The notes under the pieces were generated by a model. It worked only from the letters and a program-made list of their open reading frames with translations, was not told the DNA's origin and made no database searches. Shown here one piece after another: positions 17,304 to 26,668 of a stretch of 64,000 bases of DNA (within the stretch, counting starts at the first letter, position 1; the number at the start of each line of letters is the position of its first letter). Source of the DNA: Crenobacter oryzisoli (lineage in GTDB: Bacteria > Pseudomonadota > Gammaproteobacteria > Burkholderiales > Chromobacteriaceae); the NCBI RefSeq assembly GCF_030385785.1, contig NZ_JAUEDK010000001.1, positions 124,001 to 188,000 of the forward strand. Reading direction: 5' to 3'. The position numbers and the translations under genes are program-made.

Positions 17304-18410
17304 ATGGCCACAGCCAAGCGAAAGATCGCGATCGCCTGTCAGGGCGGCGGTAGCCAGACGGCCTTCACCGTCGGCGTACTGAAGGCGCTGTTCGAGCGGG
17401 ACCTGACCAGCCATTTCGAGCTGGTGAGCCTGAGCGGTGCCTCGGGCGGTGCGCTGTGCGCGATGCTGGTCTGGTACGCCTTGTTCAAGGGTGACGACTA
17501 TGTGCCGAGCCGGCTCTTGAAGTTCTGGGTCGACAATACCGCGCAGACCGACGCCGAGCGCCAGTTCAATCGTTATCTGGTCGAGTCGCTGCGCGTCACC
17601 AGCAAGGGGCAGTTACCGCAGTTGGACATCAGCCCCTCTTCGCCGATGATGCAGGCAATGCTCTCCCTGTCGAGTTCGCAGTTGCGGCCGACCTTTACCG
17701 ACCTACGCGCGCTCTTGCGACAGCATATCGATTTCAATGAGCTGGCCACTGCCGGCGCTCAGCCCAAGCTGCCGGCGCTGTTGATTGGTGCCGCCGAGAT
17801 ACGGACAGGCCGGATGGTGAAGTTCAACTCGCGTGAAGAGGCGATTCGCCTCGAGCACCTGCTGGCCTCTTGCGCGCTGCCGGGGCTCTTCCCCGCGGTG
17901 GAGTTCGACGGACAGGCGTACTGGGATGGTCTGTTCTCGGACAATCCGCCGGTCGACGAACTGATCAAGGTCGCTTACGTCGGTGCCGAGAGCCTGCCGC
18001 AGGAAATCTGGGTGATCAAGATCAACCCCACCGGCAGCCAGCGGGTGCCGCAGGCGCCTGAGGAGATTGCCGACCGCCGCAACGAGATGGTCGGCAACCT
18101 GTCGCTGTTCCATCAGCTGGGAAGTATCGGCTTTCTCAACGACCTGCTGCTGCGCGGGGCGTTCAATCCAGACTTCCTTGCCCAATTCCATATCACCAGT
18201 CCGGTGCTGATTCCGCAATGCTTCGCCGACGAGCCGAACCGCCCCTACCACATCCCGTTCATCGAAATGTCCGAGTCGCTGCAGTTGGCACTCGACTATG
18301 AGAGCAAGCTCGACCGCAGTCCGGAAAACGTGCAGCGCCTGATCGACGACGGTGAGCGCCAGGCGGCAGCGTTTCTTGACGGCCGGCTGGCGGGTCTGGG
18401 ACTGACCTAG
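17304..18410 (+). CDS. Patatin-like phospholipase
   Basis: The 368-residue protein has the patatin catalytic dyad. The oxyanion loop QGGGSQTAF lies near residue 15, the nucleophile elbow SLSGASGGA (GxSxG serine) near 49, and the aspartate in YWDGLFSDNPP about 212. It is expected to hydrolyse acyl esters of phospholipids or neutral lipids. No signal peptide is present, so it acts in the cytoplasm or is delivered by an unseen route. There is no secretion gene nearby. The start follows GGAGATACACGGC. It is divergent from the MFS gene and precedes glpM. Confidence 0.9.
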   Translation: MATAKRKIAIACQGGGSQTAFTVGVLKALFERDLTSHFELVSLSGASGGALCAMLVWYALFKGDDYVPSRLLKFWVDNTAQTDAERQFNRYLVESLRVTSKGQLPQLDISPSSPMMQAMLSLSSSQLRPTFTDLRALLRQHIDFNELATAGAQPKLPALLIGAAEIRTGRMVKFNSREEAIRLEHLLASCALPGLFPAVEFDGQAYWDGLFSDNPPVDELIKVAYVGAESLPQEIWVIKINPTGSQRVPQAPEEIADRRNEMVGNLSLFHQLGSIGFLNDLLLRGAFNPDFLAQFHITSPVLIPQCFADEPNRPYHIPFIEMSESLQLALDYESKLDRSPENVQRLIDDGERQAAAFLDGRLAGLGLT

Positions 18411-18480
18411 GAAAGACGTCAGGGAAAGTCAGGCGTTGGCAGGCAACGGTAGAATGGCCGCTTTGCCTGCAGGAAGTGTG

Positions 18481-18819
18481 ATGAATCTCGTGTTCAAGGC
18501 GGCGATCGGCGCCGTGGTGGTGGTGCTGATCGCACTGCTGTCGAAAACCCGCAACTACTATATCGCCGGATTGGTCCCGCTGTTCCCGACGTTCGCGCTG
18601 ATCGCGCACTACATCGTCGGCTCGGAACGCTCGGTGCAGGCGCTGAAGACCACCATCGTGTTCGGGCTGTGGGCAATCCTGCCGTACGCGACGTATCTGG
18701 TGTCGCTCTACTGGCTGGCCGACCGCCTGCCGCTGGTGCCGGCGCTGCTCTCGGCCGCGCTGTGCTGGACGGTCGCCGCGGCGATCCTGATCCTGGCATG
18801 GACGCGCCTGCACGCCTAG
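18481..18819 (+). CDS. glpM: GlpM family membrane protein
   Basis: The 112-residue protein has four hydrophobic helices (residues about 4-18, 27-47, 58-77, 87-108). The conserved stretch LSKTRNYYIAGLVPLFPTFALIAH is typical of GlpM, a small inner-membrane protein linked in Pseudomonas to glycerol metabolism and alginate production. ATG 18481 is preferred over 18436 because GCAGGAAG precedes it and the length matches the family. Confidence 0.88.
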   Translation: MNLVFKAAIGAVVVVLIALLSKTRNYYIAGLVPLFPTFALIAHYIVGSERSVQALKTTIVFGLWAILPYATYLVSLYWLADRLPLVPALLSAALCWTVAAAILILAWTRLHA

Positions 18820-19167
18820 GCGAGGGGGCCTTGGCTTGTGTGATGATGATTCAAGAATGTTTTTGAGTATTTTTTGGGAAAAGTCTCAGCTATCTGCTTT
18901 TAGCTGAAAAACGCAAAATTCAGTAATTCGGCATCAATTGATGGGAAGGGCATGGTGGGTGGCTATCGTTTACTCGACGGCATTGTTCTATTTGCAATTG
19001 CTGATAACTCCCGTCAAATTGGGCTATTTTTCTGCCATACGGAACTTGGAATGGTTGCGCCGGTCTTTTTATTTATATCGATTTCTTAGCCCGTGTCGTC
19101 GGATGGTTGATGCATAAGGCATTGCGTTCCGCTCGGCGTGTTTTCGCTAACTTTGCTACCGGAATCC
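18820..19167. other. AT-rich intergenic region before ybaL
   Basis: From about 18840 to 19110 the sequence is much richer in A and T than the flanking genes and contains no open frame with family resemblance. It presumably holds the ybaL promoter. The composition change could mark an old insertion or a protein-binding region. No hairpin with a T tract was seen after glpM. Confidence 0.5.
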
Positions 19168-20841
19168 ATGCCTATGCCCCATCACACCCCGCTGATCGCC
19201 ACAATCGTCGGTGGCCTCGTGCTGGCGTTCATCTTCGGTGCCATCGCCCACCGCCTGCGGTTGCCGCCCCTGATCGGCTACTTGGTCGCCGGCATCTGCG
19301 CCGGGCCGTTCACTCCCGGCTTCGTCGCCGATCAGAGCCTGGCGCCTGAGCTGGCCGAGATCGGTGTCATCCTGCTGATGTTCGGCGTCGGCCTGCACTT
19401 CTCGCTGAAAGACCTGCTGTCGGTGAAGGTGATCGCCATCCCCGGTGCGGTGGTGCAGATCGCGGTAGCGGCGCTGATGGGGATGGGGCTCGCTTGGGCG
19501 ATGGGCTGGCCGATGGGCGGCGGGCTGATCTTCGGGCTTGCCCTGTCGGTGGCGAGCACGGTGGTGCTGCTGACCGCGCTGCAGGAGCGCCGTCTGCTCG
19601 AAACCGGGCGCGGCAAGATCGCCATCGGCTGGCTGATCGTCGAGGACCTGGCAATGGTGCTCGCGCTGGTGTTGATCCCGGCGCTCGATGGCTTGCTCGG
19701 TGCCAAGGGGAGCGGGGCCGGCGATGGCAATGTGCTGATGACGCTGGCGGTGACCATCGGCAAGGTCGTTGCCTTCGTGGTGTTCATGCTGGTGGTCGGC
19801 AAGCGCTTCATCCCGTGGCTCTTGGCGCGCATTGCCGACACCGGTTCGCACGAGCTGTTCCGCCTCGCGGTGCTGGCGATCGGGCTGGGCGTGGCTTTCG
19901 GCTCGACGGTAGTGTTCGGCGTGTCGTTCGCGCTCGGGGCGTTCTTCGCCGGGATGATCCTCAGCGAGTCCGAGCTGGCGCATCGTGCCGCCGAAGAGTC
20001 GCTGCCGCTGCGCGAGGCGTTCGCGGTGCTGTTCTTCGTCTCGGTCGGCATGCTGTTCGATCCGTCCATCCTGCTGCGCGAGCCGCTGGCCTTGCTCGTC
20101 ACCGTGCTGATCATCGTGATCGGCAAATCGGTGGCGGCCTTCCTGATCGTGCGGGCGTTCGGCCATCCGCGCGACACCGCGTTGACGATCGCGGCGAGCC
20201 TCGCTCAGATCGGCGAATTCTCATTCATCCTCGCTTCGCTCGGCGTGGCGATGCATCTGTTGCCGGCCACCGGCAAGGACCTGATCCTGGCCGGTGCGAT
20301 CCTGTCCATTCTGCTCAACCCGCTGCTGTTCTCGCTGCTCGATCGCTATGCCAGCCGTCTTGCCGAGGCGGGTCCGCTGCCGGACGAGCTGGAGTCGGGC
20401 GACGAGGCCTGGTTGACGGCGGCGACGCTGTCCGGCCATACGGTGCTGGTTGGTTACGGCCGGGTCGGCAGCCTGGTCGGGGCCGAGCTCGCGACTGCCG
20501 GCCGGCCGTTTGTGGTGATCGAGGCTAGGGCCGACTGCCACCAACTGGCCGAATGCCACGGTGTGCCGGTATTGGTCGGCAACGCGCTGGCGGACGACTT
20601 GCTTGTCGTTGCCGGCATCGACCGAGCCAGCTGGCTGGTGGTGGCGATTTCGAATGCCTTCGAGGCCGGGCAGATCATTGCGCAGGCGCGCGACCTCAAC
20701 CCGGCGCTACAGGTGGTGGCGTGTGCCCATTCCGATGCCGAGGCAGCCCACCTGACCGGGCTCGGTGCCGCTCATGCCGTGGTCGGCGAGCAGGAGCTGG
20801 CTCGCGGCATCAGCACGCTGGTGCTGATGCCGGCACACTGA
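19168..20841 (+). CDS. ybaL: Kef-type cation:proton antiporter YbaL
   Basis: The 557-residue protein closely follows E. coli YbaL (558 residues): MPMPHHTPLIATIVGGLVLAF, LVAGICAGPFTPGFVADQS and LMFGVGLHFSLKDLL. The CPA2 transport domain has about 12 helices (residues 1-390). A TrkA-N nucleotide-binding domain follows, beginning VLVGYGRVGSLVGAELA near residue 432. No C-terminal TrkA-C domain is evident. It is expected to exchange K+ or Na+ for protons under NAD(H) or glutathione-adduct control. ATG 19174 is an equally possible start. Confidence 0.93.
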   Translation: MPMPHHTPLIATIVGGLVLAFIFGAIAHRLRLPPLIGYLVAGICAGPFTPGFVADQSLAPELAEIGVILLMFGVGLHFSLKDLLSVKVIAIPGAVVQIAVAALMGMGLAWAMGWPMGGGLIFGLALSVASTVVLLTALQERRLLETGRGKIAIGWLIVEDLAMVLALVLIPALDGLLGAKGSGAGDGNVLMTLAVTIGKVVAFVVFMLVVGKRFIPWLLARIADTGSHELFRLAVLAIGLGVAFGSTVVFGVSFALGAFFAGMILSESELAHRAAEESLPLREAFAVLFFVSVGMLFDPSILLREPLALLVTVLIIVIGKSVAAFLIVRAFGHPRDTALTIAASLAQIGEFSFILASLGVAMHLLPATGKDLILAGAILSILLNPLLFSLLDRYASRLAEAGPLPDELESGDEAWLTAATLSGHTVLVGYGRVGSLVGAELATAGRPFVVIEARADCHQLAECHGVPVLVGNALADDLLVVAGIDRASWLVVAISNAFEAGQIIAQARDLNPALQVVACAHSDAEAAHLTGLGAAHAVVGEQELARGISTLVLMPAH

Positions 20842-20891
20842 GGGAGGCAGGGCCTGCCAGAGGCCCTGGAGTGACTCGATTAGGCAATAGG

Positions 20892-20916
20892 AAAGCCCGG
20901 CATGAGCCGGGCTTTT
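20892..20916. terminator. Bidirectional terminator between ybaL and a chemoreceptor gene
   Basis: AAAGCCCGGC / GCCGGGCTTT with loop ATGA has an A run on one side and a T run on the other. It can end both convergent transcripts. Confidence 0.88.
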
Positions 20917-20936
20917 GCGTGGGCGGGTCAATCACT

Positions 20937-22544
20937 TCAGAGCCTGAAGCGCGCCGCCGAGCGGTGCAGTTCCTTGGCCAGCGCATCGATGCGGCCGACC
21001 TGTTCGCGGGCCTGGTACAGCGCCGCGTCCGACTCTTCCATCATCTGGGCGATCCGCTCGATATTGCCGGCAATGTTGTTGCCGGCCTCGCTCTGCTCCT
21101 TGGTCGCCATCGCCACCTCGCGAATCTTGCTGAGCGTCTGATCGGCGCTGCCGCTGAGCTGGCGCAGTGCGCTAGCGGCTTGGCCGGCCAGCGTCACGCC
21201 GCTGCCGACCTGTTCGCGCACCAGGTTCATCCGTGCGACCACGCGGTCGGTGTCCTGCTGTACCGTCTCGATGGTGCGGCTGATGTCCTGGGTGGCGCTG
21301 GCAGTGCGTTCGGCGAGCTTCCTCACCTCGTCGGCCACCACCGCGAAGCCGCGGCCCTGTTCGCCGGCTCGCGCTGCCTCGATCGCTGCGTTCAGCGCCA
21401 ACAGATTGGTCTGGTCGGCGATGTCGCGGATCACCGCGGCAACGCCGCCGATCTCGCGCGAGCGGGAGACGAGGCCGCCGACCAGCTCGGTGGCATCGCC
21501 GATATGCTGCGACACCCGTTCGATCTCGCCGGCCGCGTCGGTGGCGAGCCGTTCTCCGTCGGCCGCCAGTGTGACTGCCTGTTGCGAGTTCTGTTCGGTA
21601 TCGAGGGCGCTGCTCGACACATGGTCGACGCTGACCGCCATCTGCTCGATCGCCGCAGCGGTGGCGGCGGTCGATTCGGAGGAGAGGCGCGCGCCATTGC
21701 TGATCTGGCCCATCTCTTCGGTCAGCGCGCCGGCCGATTGAGCCAGCTGGGCGGCGGCCTGGTTGAACTGCCCGACCATGCCGCGCAGCTCGGCCTGCAT
21801 GCGCTGCATCGCGCCGATCAGGCTGTCGGCCGGAGCGCTGTCGATCTGACGGCTCAAATCTCCCTCGGCGATCGCACTGGCGATCTCGGCAGCGTAGGCC
21901 GGGTCTCCGCCCAACTGCTGCTGGATACGCCGCGACATCTGCAGCGCCACCGCCGCCACCAGCGCGATCAGCAGCGCGCCCACCGCGAGAAAGGTGCCGG
22001 CATAAGCCCAGAACTGTGCGTCGATATCGTCGGTGAAGAAGCCCACGCCGATCATCCACTGCCAAGGCTCGAAGTTGAGCACGCCGTTGAGCTTGGGCAG
22101 CTGCTCGTTGCCGCCCGGGCGGGTGGTGAGGATGTCGACGAAGCCCAGGTGGGCATGGGCGAGCGCATCGGTGTACGCCTCCGAGGTATAGCGGCCGTCC
22201 GGTAGCTTGGTGCCCTTGTCTTCCTTGCCGATCCGTTCCGGCTTGGGGTGCACCAGCAGGCGGTTGTCGTGCGAGCGCACGAACAGGTAGTTGTCTCCAG
22301 CGCGGAGGCTGCCGAGCGCCTCCTTGGCCTGGCGCTGTGCCTCGTCGCGGCTCAGCTTGCCGGCGGCCTCCAGATCGGCATAGTGCTTGGCCACGCCTTC
22401 GGCCATCGTCAGCATGGTTTCGATCTGCGAACGCCGCTCTGCCATCATGCTGTTGCGCAGCGTGTGCAGCGCCAGCGATGCGATCACGATCAGCCCGAGC
22501 AGGGCCGTCCCTATCAATAGCCAGACTCTGGTGCGAAGTGTCAT
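20937..22544 (-). CDS. Methyl-accepting chemotaxis protein with single Cache domain
   Basis: The 535-residue chemoreceptor has a first membrane helix at residues about 7-27. A periplasmic sCache-type domain follows ([20 protein letters not shown]..., [15 protein letters not shown]), then a second helix near 190-210, a HAMP region, and a cytoplasmic signalling domain with hairpin tip [20 protein letters not shown]. The Cache type suggests a small carboxylate or amino-acid ligand, but none can be named. The start [12 protein letters not shown] at 22544 follows AGGGGA; the upstream in-frame ATG 22577 would spoil the signal-anchor position. There is no CheB/CheR pentapeptide at the C-terminus. 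Confidence 0.93.
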   Translation of the reverse strand: MTLRTRVWLLIGTALLGLIVIASLALHTLRNSMMAERRSQIETMLTMAEGVAKHYADLEAAGKLSRDEAQRQAKEALGSLRAGDNYLFVRSHDNRLLVHPKPERIGKEDKGTKLPDGRYTSEAYTDALAHAHLGFVDILTTRPGGNEQLPKLNGVLNFEPWQWMIGVGFFTDDIDAQFWAYAGTFLAVGALLIALVAAVALQMSRRIQQQLGGDPAYAAEIASAIAEGDLSRQIDSAPADSLIGAMQRMQAELRGMVGQFNQAAAQLAQSAGALTEEMGQISNGARLSSESTAATAAAIEQMAVSVDHVSSSALDTEQNSQQAVTLAADGERLATDAAGEIERVSQHIGDATELVGGLVSRSREIGGVAAVIRDIADQTNLLALNAAIEAARAGEQGRGFAVVADEVRKLAERTASATQDISRTIETVQQDTDRVVARMNLVREQVGSGVTLAGQAASALRQLSGSADQTLSKIREVAMATKEQSEAGNNIAGNIERIAQMMEESDAALYQAREQVGRIDALAKELHRSAARFRL

Positions 22545-22909
22545 CTTGGTTCCCCTGAAAATAGAACGCCGCGCCATCCGGGCCTTATCGTTGGCGAGGT
22601 ACGGCGCGGGCGCAGCATAGTCTGATTGTGTTGCGATTCTATAGTCGGGCCCGGATGCCGACAGTGCGCGTTTTCCCTAATCCAGACGGGCCGTCATCGG
22701 CCGATGTAGCAAGGTCGGGCCGGTGGAAAAGGCGGGAGATCCGTTCGCCGCCCGATCGCCTTCGGCTATCCGTTTCTTTAATAAAATCAACTGCCTTTAA
22801 CTGGGCTGGCCGTCTAGTCTAGGAGAAGAGTTGCCGGCGGGGCTTGCTGCCGGCGATTTCGGGTGTTCGACGACGCCCCGTGTCCAAACTGCCCAGCGAG
22901 GTGACAGCC

Positions 22910-23332
22910 ATGAGTCTGAAAGGCAGCAAAACCGAGCAGAACCTGAAAGATGCATTTTCCGGCGAGTCGCAGGCGAACCGGCGCTATCTTTACTTCGCGG
23001 CCAAGGCCGACGTGGAAGGCTACAATGACGTCTCGGCACTGTTCCGCTCCACCGCCGAAGGCGAAACCGGCCACGCGCACGGTCACCTGGAATACTTGGA
23101 ACAATGCAGCGACCCGGCGACCGGCTTGCCGTTCGGCCGCACCGAAGACAATCTGAAGAGCGCCATTGCCGGTGAAACCCACGAGTACACCGATATGTAT
23201 CCCGGCATGGCCAAGGTGGCCCGCGAGGAAGGCTTCGACGAAGTCGCCGACTGGTTCGAGACCCTCGCCAAGGCCGAGCGCTCGCACGCCAACCGCTACA
23301 CCAAGGCGCTGAACGAGCTGCAAGCCCTGTGA
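22910..23332 (+). CDS. Rubrerythrin (erythrin type, no rubredoxin domain)
   Basis: The 140-residue four-helix protein has the diiron ligands of rubrerythrin. They lie in [48 protein letters not shown] and [12 protein letters not shown], all containing the expected Glu/His positions. The C-terminal rubredoxin domain of classical rubrerythrin is absent, so electrons must come from another protein. The start [16 protein letters not shown] at 22910 is preceded by GAGGTGA. Rubrerythrins reduce hydrogen peroxide. Here it begins an operon with an iron-sulfur protein and a DUF3501 protein, the former a likely electron donor. Confidence 0.93.
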   Translation: MSLKGSKTEQNLKDAFSGESQANRRYLYFAAKADVEGYNDVSALFRSTAEGETGHAHGHLEYLEQCSDPATGLPFGRTEDNLKSAIAGETHEYTDMYPGMAKVAREEGFDEVADWFETLAKAERSHANRYTKALNELQAL

Positions 23333-23393
23333 GCGACCACCGCCCGGTTTCGGCCGGGCGTTTTCCCACTCCGACCTCCGCAGGAGGGGAACC

Positions 23394-24728
23394 ATGGCCA
23401 CAGACAAACGCGAAGGCAACCTCGACGCGCCGACGCGCCATCCGCTCGGTCAGGACGACCCGGCGTTCTACGACGAGAACGCGCTGCTCGCCGAGATGGA
23501 GCGGGTGTTCAACATCTGCCACGGCTGTCGCCGCTGCGTCAGCCTGTGCCATGCATTCCCGACCCTGTTCGATCTGGTCGATGAATCGGCCACGATGGAG
23601 GTCGATGGCGTAGCCAAGGCCGATTTTGCGAAGGTGGTCGACCACTGCTACCTGTGCGACCTGTGCTACATGACCAAGTGTCCGTACGTGCCACCGCACC
23701 CGTGGAACGTTGACTTCCCGCACCTGATGCTGCGTGCCAAGGCGGTACGCTACAAACAGGGAAAGGTGCGGCTGCGCGACCGCATCCTGACCAGTACCGA
23801 CACGGTCGGTAACCTGGCCGGGATACCGGTGGTGGCGGGCCTCGTCAACGCCGCCAACCGCTACCGACCGGCGCGCCAGGCTTTGCAGCAGGTATTGGGT
23901 GTGCATGCCGACGCCCAACTGCCCCGTTATCACAGCCGCACGCTGCAGAAGCGGATGCGGGGGCATGTGACCATCGATTCGGCGAAGCCGGCAGGAGGGA
24001 CGCGCGGGCGCATCGCATTGTTCGCCACCTGTTACATGAACCGCAACGAACCGGGGCCAGGCGAGGACTTTTTTGCGGTATTCGAGCACAACGGCATCCC
24101 GGTGGTGCTGGCGGGCCAGGAGCGCTGCTGCGGCATGCCGCGGCTAGAGCTCGGCGACCTTGACTCGATCCGAAAGGCCCGCGACCACAACGTGCCGATG
24201 CTGTCCGAACTGGTCGACCAGGGCTGGGACCTGACCGCGCTGATCCCGTCGTGCGTGCTGATGTTCAAGAACGAGCTGCCGCTGATCTTCCCGGACGACG
24301 AACTGGTGAAGAAGGTCGCCGCCGCGTTCTACGACCCGTTCGAATACCTGATGCTGCGTCACAAGGCGGGGCTGTTGCACACCGACTTCAAGGCGCCGCT
24401 CGGCAAGGTCGCCTACCATGCCGCCTGCCACCAGCGGGTGCAGAACATCGGCCACAAGACCTTCGACCTCTTGTCGCTGGTGCCGGGCACCACGGTCGAA
24501 CTGATCGAGCGCTGTTCCGGCCACGACGGGACCTACGCGGTGAAGACGGAGACGTTTCCGAACGCGATGAAGCTCGTCAAGCCGGTGGCCGAGCGGGTGA
24601 AACGCGCCGAGTCCGACCACTACGGCAGCGACTGCGTGATGGCTGGCCACCATATCGAACACGCGGTCGCCGACGGCCGCGAGGCCGAACATCCGATCAC
24701 GTTGCTGCGCCGTGCCTACGGGTTGTGA
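23394..24728 (+). CDS. Iron-sulfur (CCG-domain) oxidoreductase, GlpC/HdrD-like
   Basis: The 444-residue protein has two N-terminal [4Fe-4S] clusters of ferredoxin type (ICHGCRRCVSLCH near residue 42 and CYLCDLCYMTKCP near 85). Two CCG-type cysteine motifs follow (ATCYMNRN...RCCGMP and HAACHQRVQN), as in the heterodisulfide reductase D/GlpC superfamily. It has no flavin or membrane domain. Such proteins pass electrons between quinones or flavoproteins and partners. Its position 61 bases after rubrerythrin, with AGGAGGGGAACC as ribosome site, suggests it reduces the rubrerythrin. This link is inferred from synteny only. Confidence 0.88.
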   Translation: MATDKREGNLDAPTRHPLGQDDPAFYDENALLAEMERVFNICHGCRRCVSLCHAFPTLFDLVDESATMEVDGVAKADFAKVVDHCYLCDLCYMTKCPYVPPHPWNVDFPHLMLRAKAVRYKQGKVRLRDRILTSTDTVGNLAGIPVVAGLVNAANRYRPARQALQQVLGVHADAQLPRYHSRTLQKRMRGHVTIDSAKPAGGTRGRIALFATCYMNRNEPGPGEDFFAVFEHNGIPVVLAGQERCCGMPRLELGDLDSIRKARDHNVPMLSELVDQGWDLTALIPSCVLMFKNELPLIFPDDELVKKVAAAFYDPFEYLMLRHKAGLLHTDFKAPLGKVAYHAACHQRVQNIGHKTFDLLSLVPGTTVELIERCSGHDGTYAVKTETFPNAMKLVKPVAERVKRAESDHYGSDCVMAGHHIEHAVADGREAEHPITLLRRAYGL

Positions 24729-24754
24729 CGACCGACTGAAGAGGGGGGATGAAG

Positions 24755-25345
24755 ATGACTGCATTGACCCACCACGACCTGTACGGCCTGGAAGAGTACG
24801 CCCGTATCCGACCGAGCTTTCGTGCGAGGGTGATGGCGCACAAAGACATACGCCGCCTGTCGCTCGGCGATCACGTCACGCTGTGCTTCGAGGACGCACT
24901 GACAATGCAGTACCAGGTGCAGGAAATGCTGCGGCTCGAGCGCATCTACGAAGCGGAGCTGATCCAGGACGAACTCGACGTCTACAACCCGCTGATCCCG
25001 GACGGGCACAACTGGAAGGCGACGCTGATGATCGAGTACGACAATGTCGAAGAGCGCCGCGCCGCGCTGGCTAGGCTGATCGGCATCGAGCGCCGGGTCT
25101 GGTTGCAGGTGGCCGGTTTCGAGCGGGTCACGCCGATCGCCAACGAGGACCTGGAGCGTGAAACGCCGGACAAGACCGCTGCGGTGCATTTCCTGCGCTT
25201 CGAGCTGACCCCGCAGATGGCCGCGGCGGCGAAGGCCGGTGCACCGCTCGCCGCTGGCGTGGACCATCCGCAATACAAGGCAGAATGCAACCCGCTGCCG
25301 GAGCCGGTGCGTGGCTCTCTGGTGGCCGATTTGTCCGAGACCTGA
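24755..25345 (+). CDS. DUF3501 family protein
   Basis: The 196-residue soluble protein starts MTALTHHDLYGLEEYARIRP and contains CFEDALTMQYQVQEMLRLERI and PDGHNWKATLMIEYDN, typical of DUF3501. No catalytic motif is apparent and the family has no assigned function. GAGGGGGG is well spaced for ATG 24755 but too close for ATG 24749. It closes the rubrerythrin operon. The three genes occur together in other proteobacteria (from memory, not checked), so a joint role in peroxide or redox defence is a reasonable guess. A weak GC dyad follows the stop. Confidence 0.85.
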   Translation: MTALTHHDLYGLEEYARIRPSFRARVMAHKDIRRLSLGDHVTLCFEDALTMQYQVQEMLRLERIYEAELIQDELDVYNPLIPDGHNWKATLMIEYDNVEERRAALARLIGIERRVWLQVAGFERVTPIANEDLERETPDKTAAVHFLRFELTPQMAAAAKAGAPLAAGVDHPQYKAECNPLPEPVRGSLVADLSET

Positions 25346-25448
25346 CCCCGACCGGTCGGTCAGGCCTAGGGGCCGACTTCCTCGTGGGGGCCGGCCCTTT
25401 CTTTATCTCCAGGCGACTTCGGTCCACCATGCAGTGCCGAGCGCATTG

Positions 25449-25465
25449 AAATGCAAAATGCATTT
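25449..25465. promoter_or_regulatory. AT-rich dyad upstream of the isochorismatase remnant
   Basis: AAATGCA, AAA, TGCATTT is a perfect 7-3-7 inverted repeat followed by TATTTT. It could be an operator or a small terminator after the DUF3501 operon. It lies about 95 bases before the broken gene. Confidence 0.4.
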
Positions 25466-25558
25466 ATTTTGTCATGGTGTACTGTATTCCGGGCTTCAGA
25501 GTGGCTGCTGCCGGGCTTGTTAGTTAATAGCTATCCGTTGATTCAACTTCAGGTACCC

Positions 25559-26090
25559 ATGCCCATGACGACCGCTCTTCTCATCATCGATGTCCAGCAG
25601 GCCCTGTGCTCGGGGGAGGAAGCCGCGTTTGATAGCGATAGGGTCATCGCAAGCATCAATGCACTGGGCGCAAAAGCAAGGGCGGATTTGGTGCCGGTGA
25701 TCCTCGTCCAGCATGAGGAAGACGCAGGGCTCCTTCAGTTCGGCAGCAATGGCTGGCAACTTGACGAAAGATTGACCGCACAACCGGAAGACTTTCGTGT
25801 GGGCAAGACAACGCCGGATTCGTTTCACCAGACCGAGTTGCATAGCCTGTTGCAGCAGTGGGGAGCCAACCATCTTGTCATCTGTGGCCTGCAGAGTGAT
25901 TTCTGCGTGGACTCGGCTGGCGCTTGGCTATGACGTGACCCTGGCGTCCGATGCGCATTCCACCGTGGACAACGGAACACTGACCGCCGCACAGATTATT
26001 GACCACCACAACACCATTCTTCGTTGCATGAGCAGCTTCGGGCCACGCATCAGCGTGATTCCCGCCTGCGAGGTACGGATGCACGCCTAG
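25559..26090 (+). pseudogene. Isochorismatase-like cysteine hydrolase, frameshifted
   Basis: The first frame reads MPMTTALLIIDVQQAL (catalytic Asp in LIIDVQ), the lysine in VGKTTPDSFHQT and the nucleophile in ICGLQSDFCVDS, then runs into a stop at 25933. A second plus-strand frame picks up immediately with LALGYDVTLASDAHSTVDNG and continues to 26090 (ACEVRMHA). In intact family members about four to five residues (a basic RR-type pair) separate DFCVD from ALGYDVTL, so a deletion of roughly 13-14 bases has removed them and shifted the frame. All catalytic residues are still encoded, so the damage looks recent. A sequencing error is less likely because codons, not just one base, appear to be missing. 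Confidence 0.8.
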
Positions 26091-26094
26091 GTGT

Positions 26095-26430
26095 TCAGTC
26101 GAACACACTCTCCAGAATCGCCAGGCCGATCCACAACAGTGTCAGGCTGACACCGGCACAGAAGCAGGCCCGAGCCCGGCGGGCGCCGAGCGCGGTTGGG
26201 GCGCTTTCGTGCGGGGAGGGGGCGCACCAGGGCGTGGCGGCCAGACAGCAGAAGCCGAGAAAGGCGATGGCCAGGATCAGATAATCGAGCCGGCTCCAGT
26301 GGGTGTTGGCCTGCTTGTCGGCGAACGCCCACAGGCCGAGAAAGGCGACGTTGAGCGACAGGATAGTGGACGAGGCGGTGCACAGGCCGCTGATGGCCGC
26401 TTCCGAGTACTTCAGCGCGGGCTTCGGCAT
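26095..26430 (-). CDS. Small integral membrane protein, unknown function
   Basis: The 111-residue protein has three hydrophobic segments, residues about 13-36, 45-66 and 88-108. The last two are joined by a basic loop (GARRARACF). No family was recognised. A good AGGAG site lies seven bases before the ATG, and the frame has the codon bias of its neighbours, supporting a real gene. It is convergent with the isochorismatase remnant, the two ends being four bases apart. Confidence 0.7.
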   Translation of the reverse strand: MPKPALKYSEAAISGLCTASSTILSLNVAFLGLWAFADKQANTHWSRLDYLILAIAFLGFCCLAATPWCAPSPHESAPTALGARRARACFCAGVSLTLLWIGLAILESVFD

Positions 26431-26534
26431 ACGGGGCTCCTGCCGGTGTCGCGTGTGACGGTCTTTCCCAGCCAGGTCTGTCCTCGCCGCCGCAGCCGCA
26501 GCCGTGGGGCGGCGTGATGTCGTCCACCTGTCTC

Positions 26535-26668
26535 AGAGCCTGTTAACGATCTGCTGCACTTGAGTGATCCTGCGTTGGAGTGACGATCAACATGCTTATC
26601 TACTCGATAAGTACATTCCGCTTTTTCACGTCATTGACCCTTCGTTCGCGAGATCGTGAACAGGTTCT
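26535..26668. repeat. Inverted-repeat element, family 2, copy C
   Basis: This 134-base element has ends AGAGCCTGTTAACGATCT and, complementary, AGATCGTGAACAGGTTCT. Read on the minus strand it aligns with the 158-base element at 45941-46098. Shared blocks include CGCGAACGAAGGGTC, AAGCGGAATGTAC, AGCATGTTGA and AACGCAGGATCAC. The centre forms a CTTATC/GATAAG hairpin (26595-26611). Its right end abuts, and supplies one base of, the stop codon of the PAS chemoreceptor gene. It contains no reading frame of note. Confidence 0.82.
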
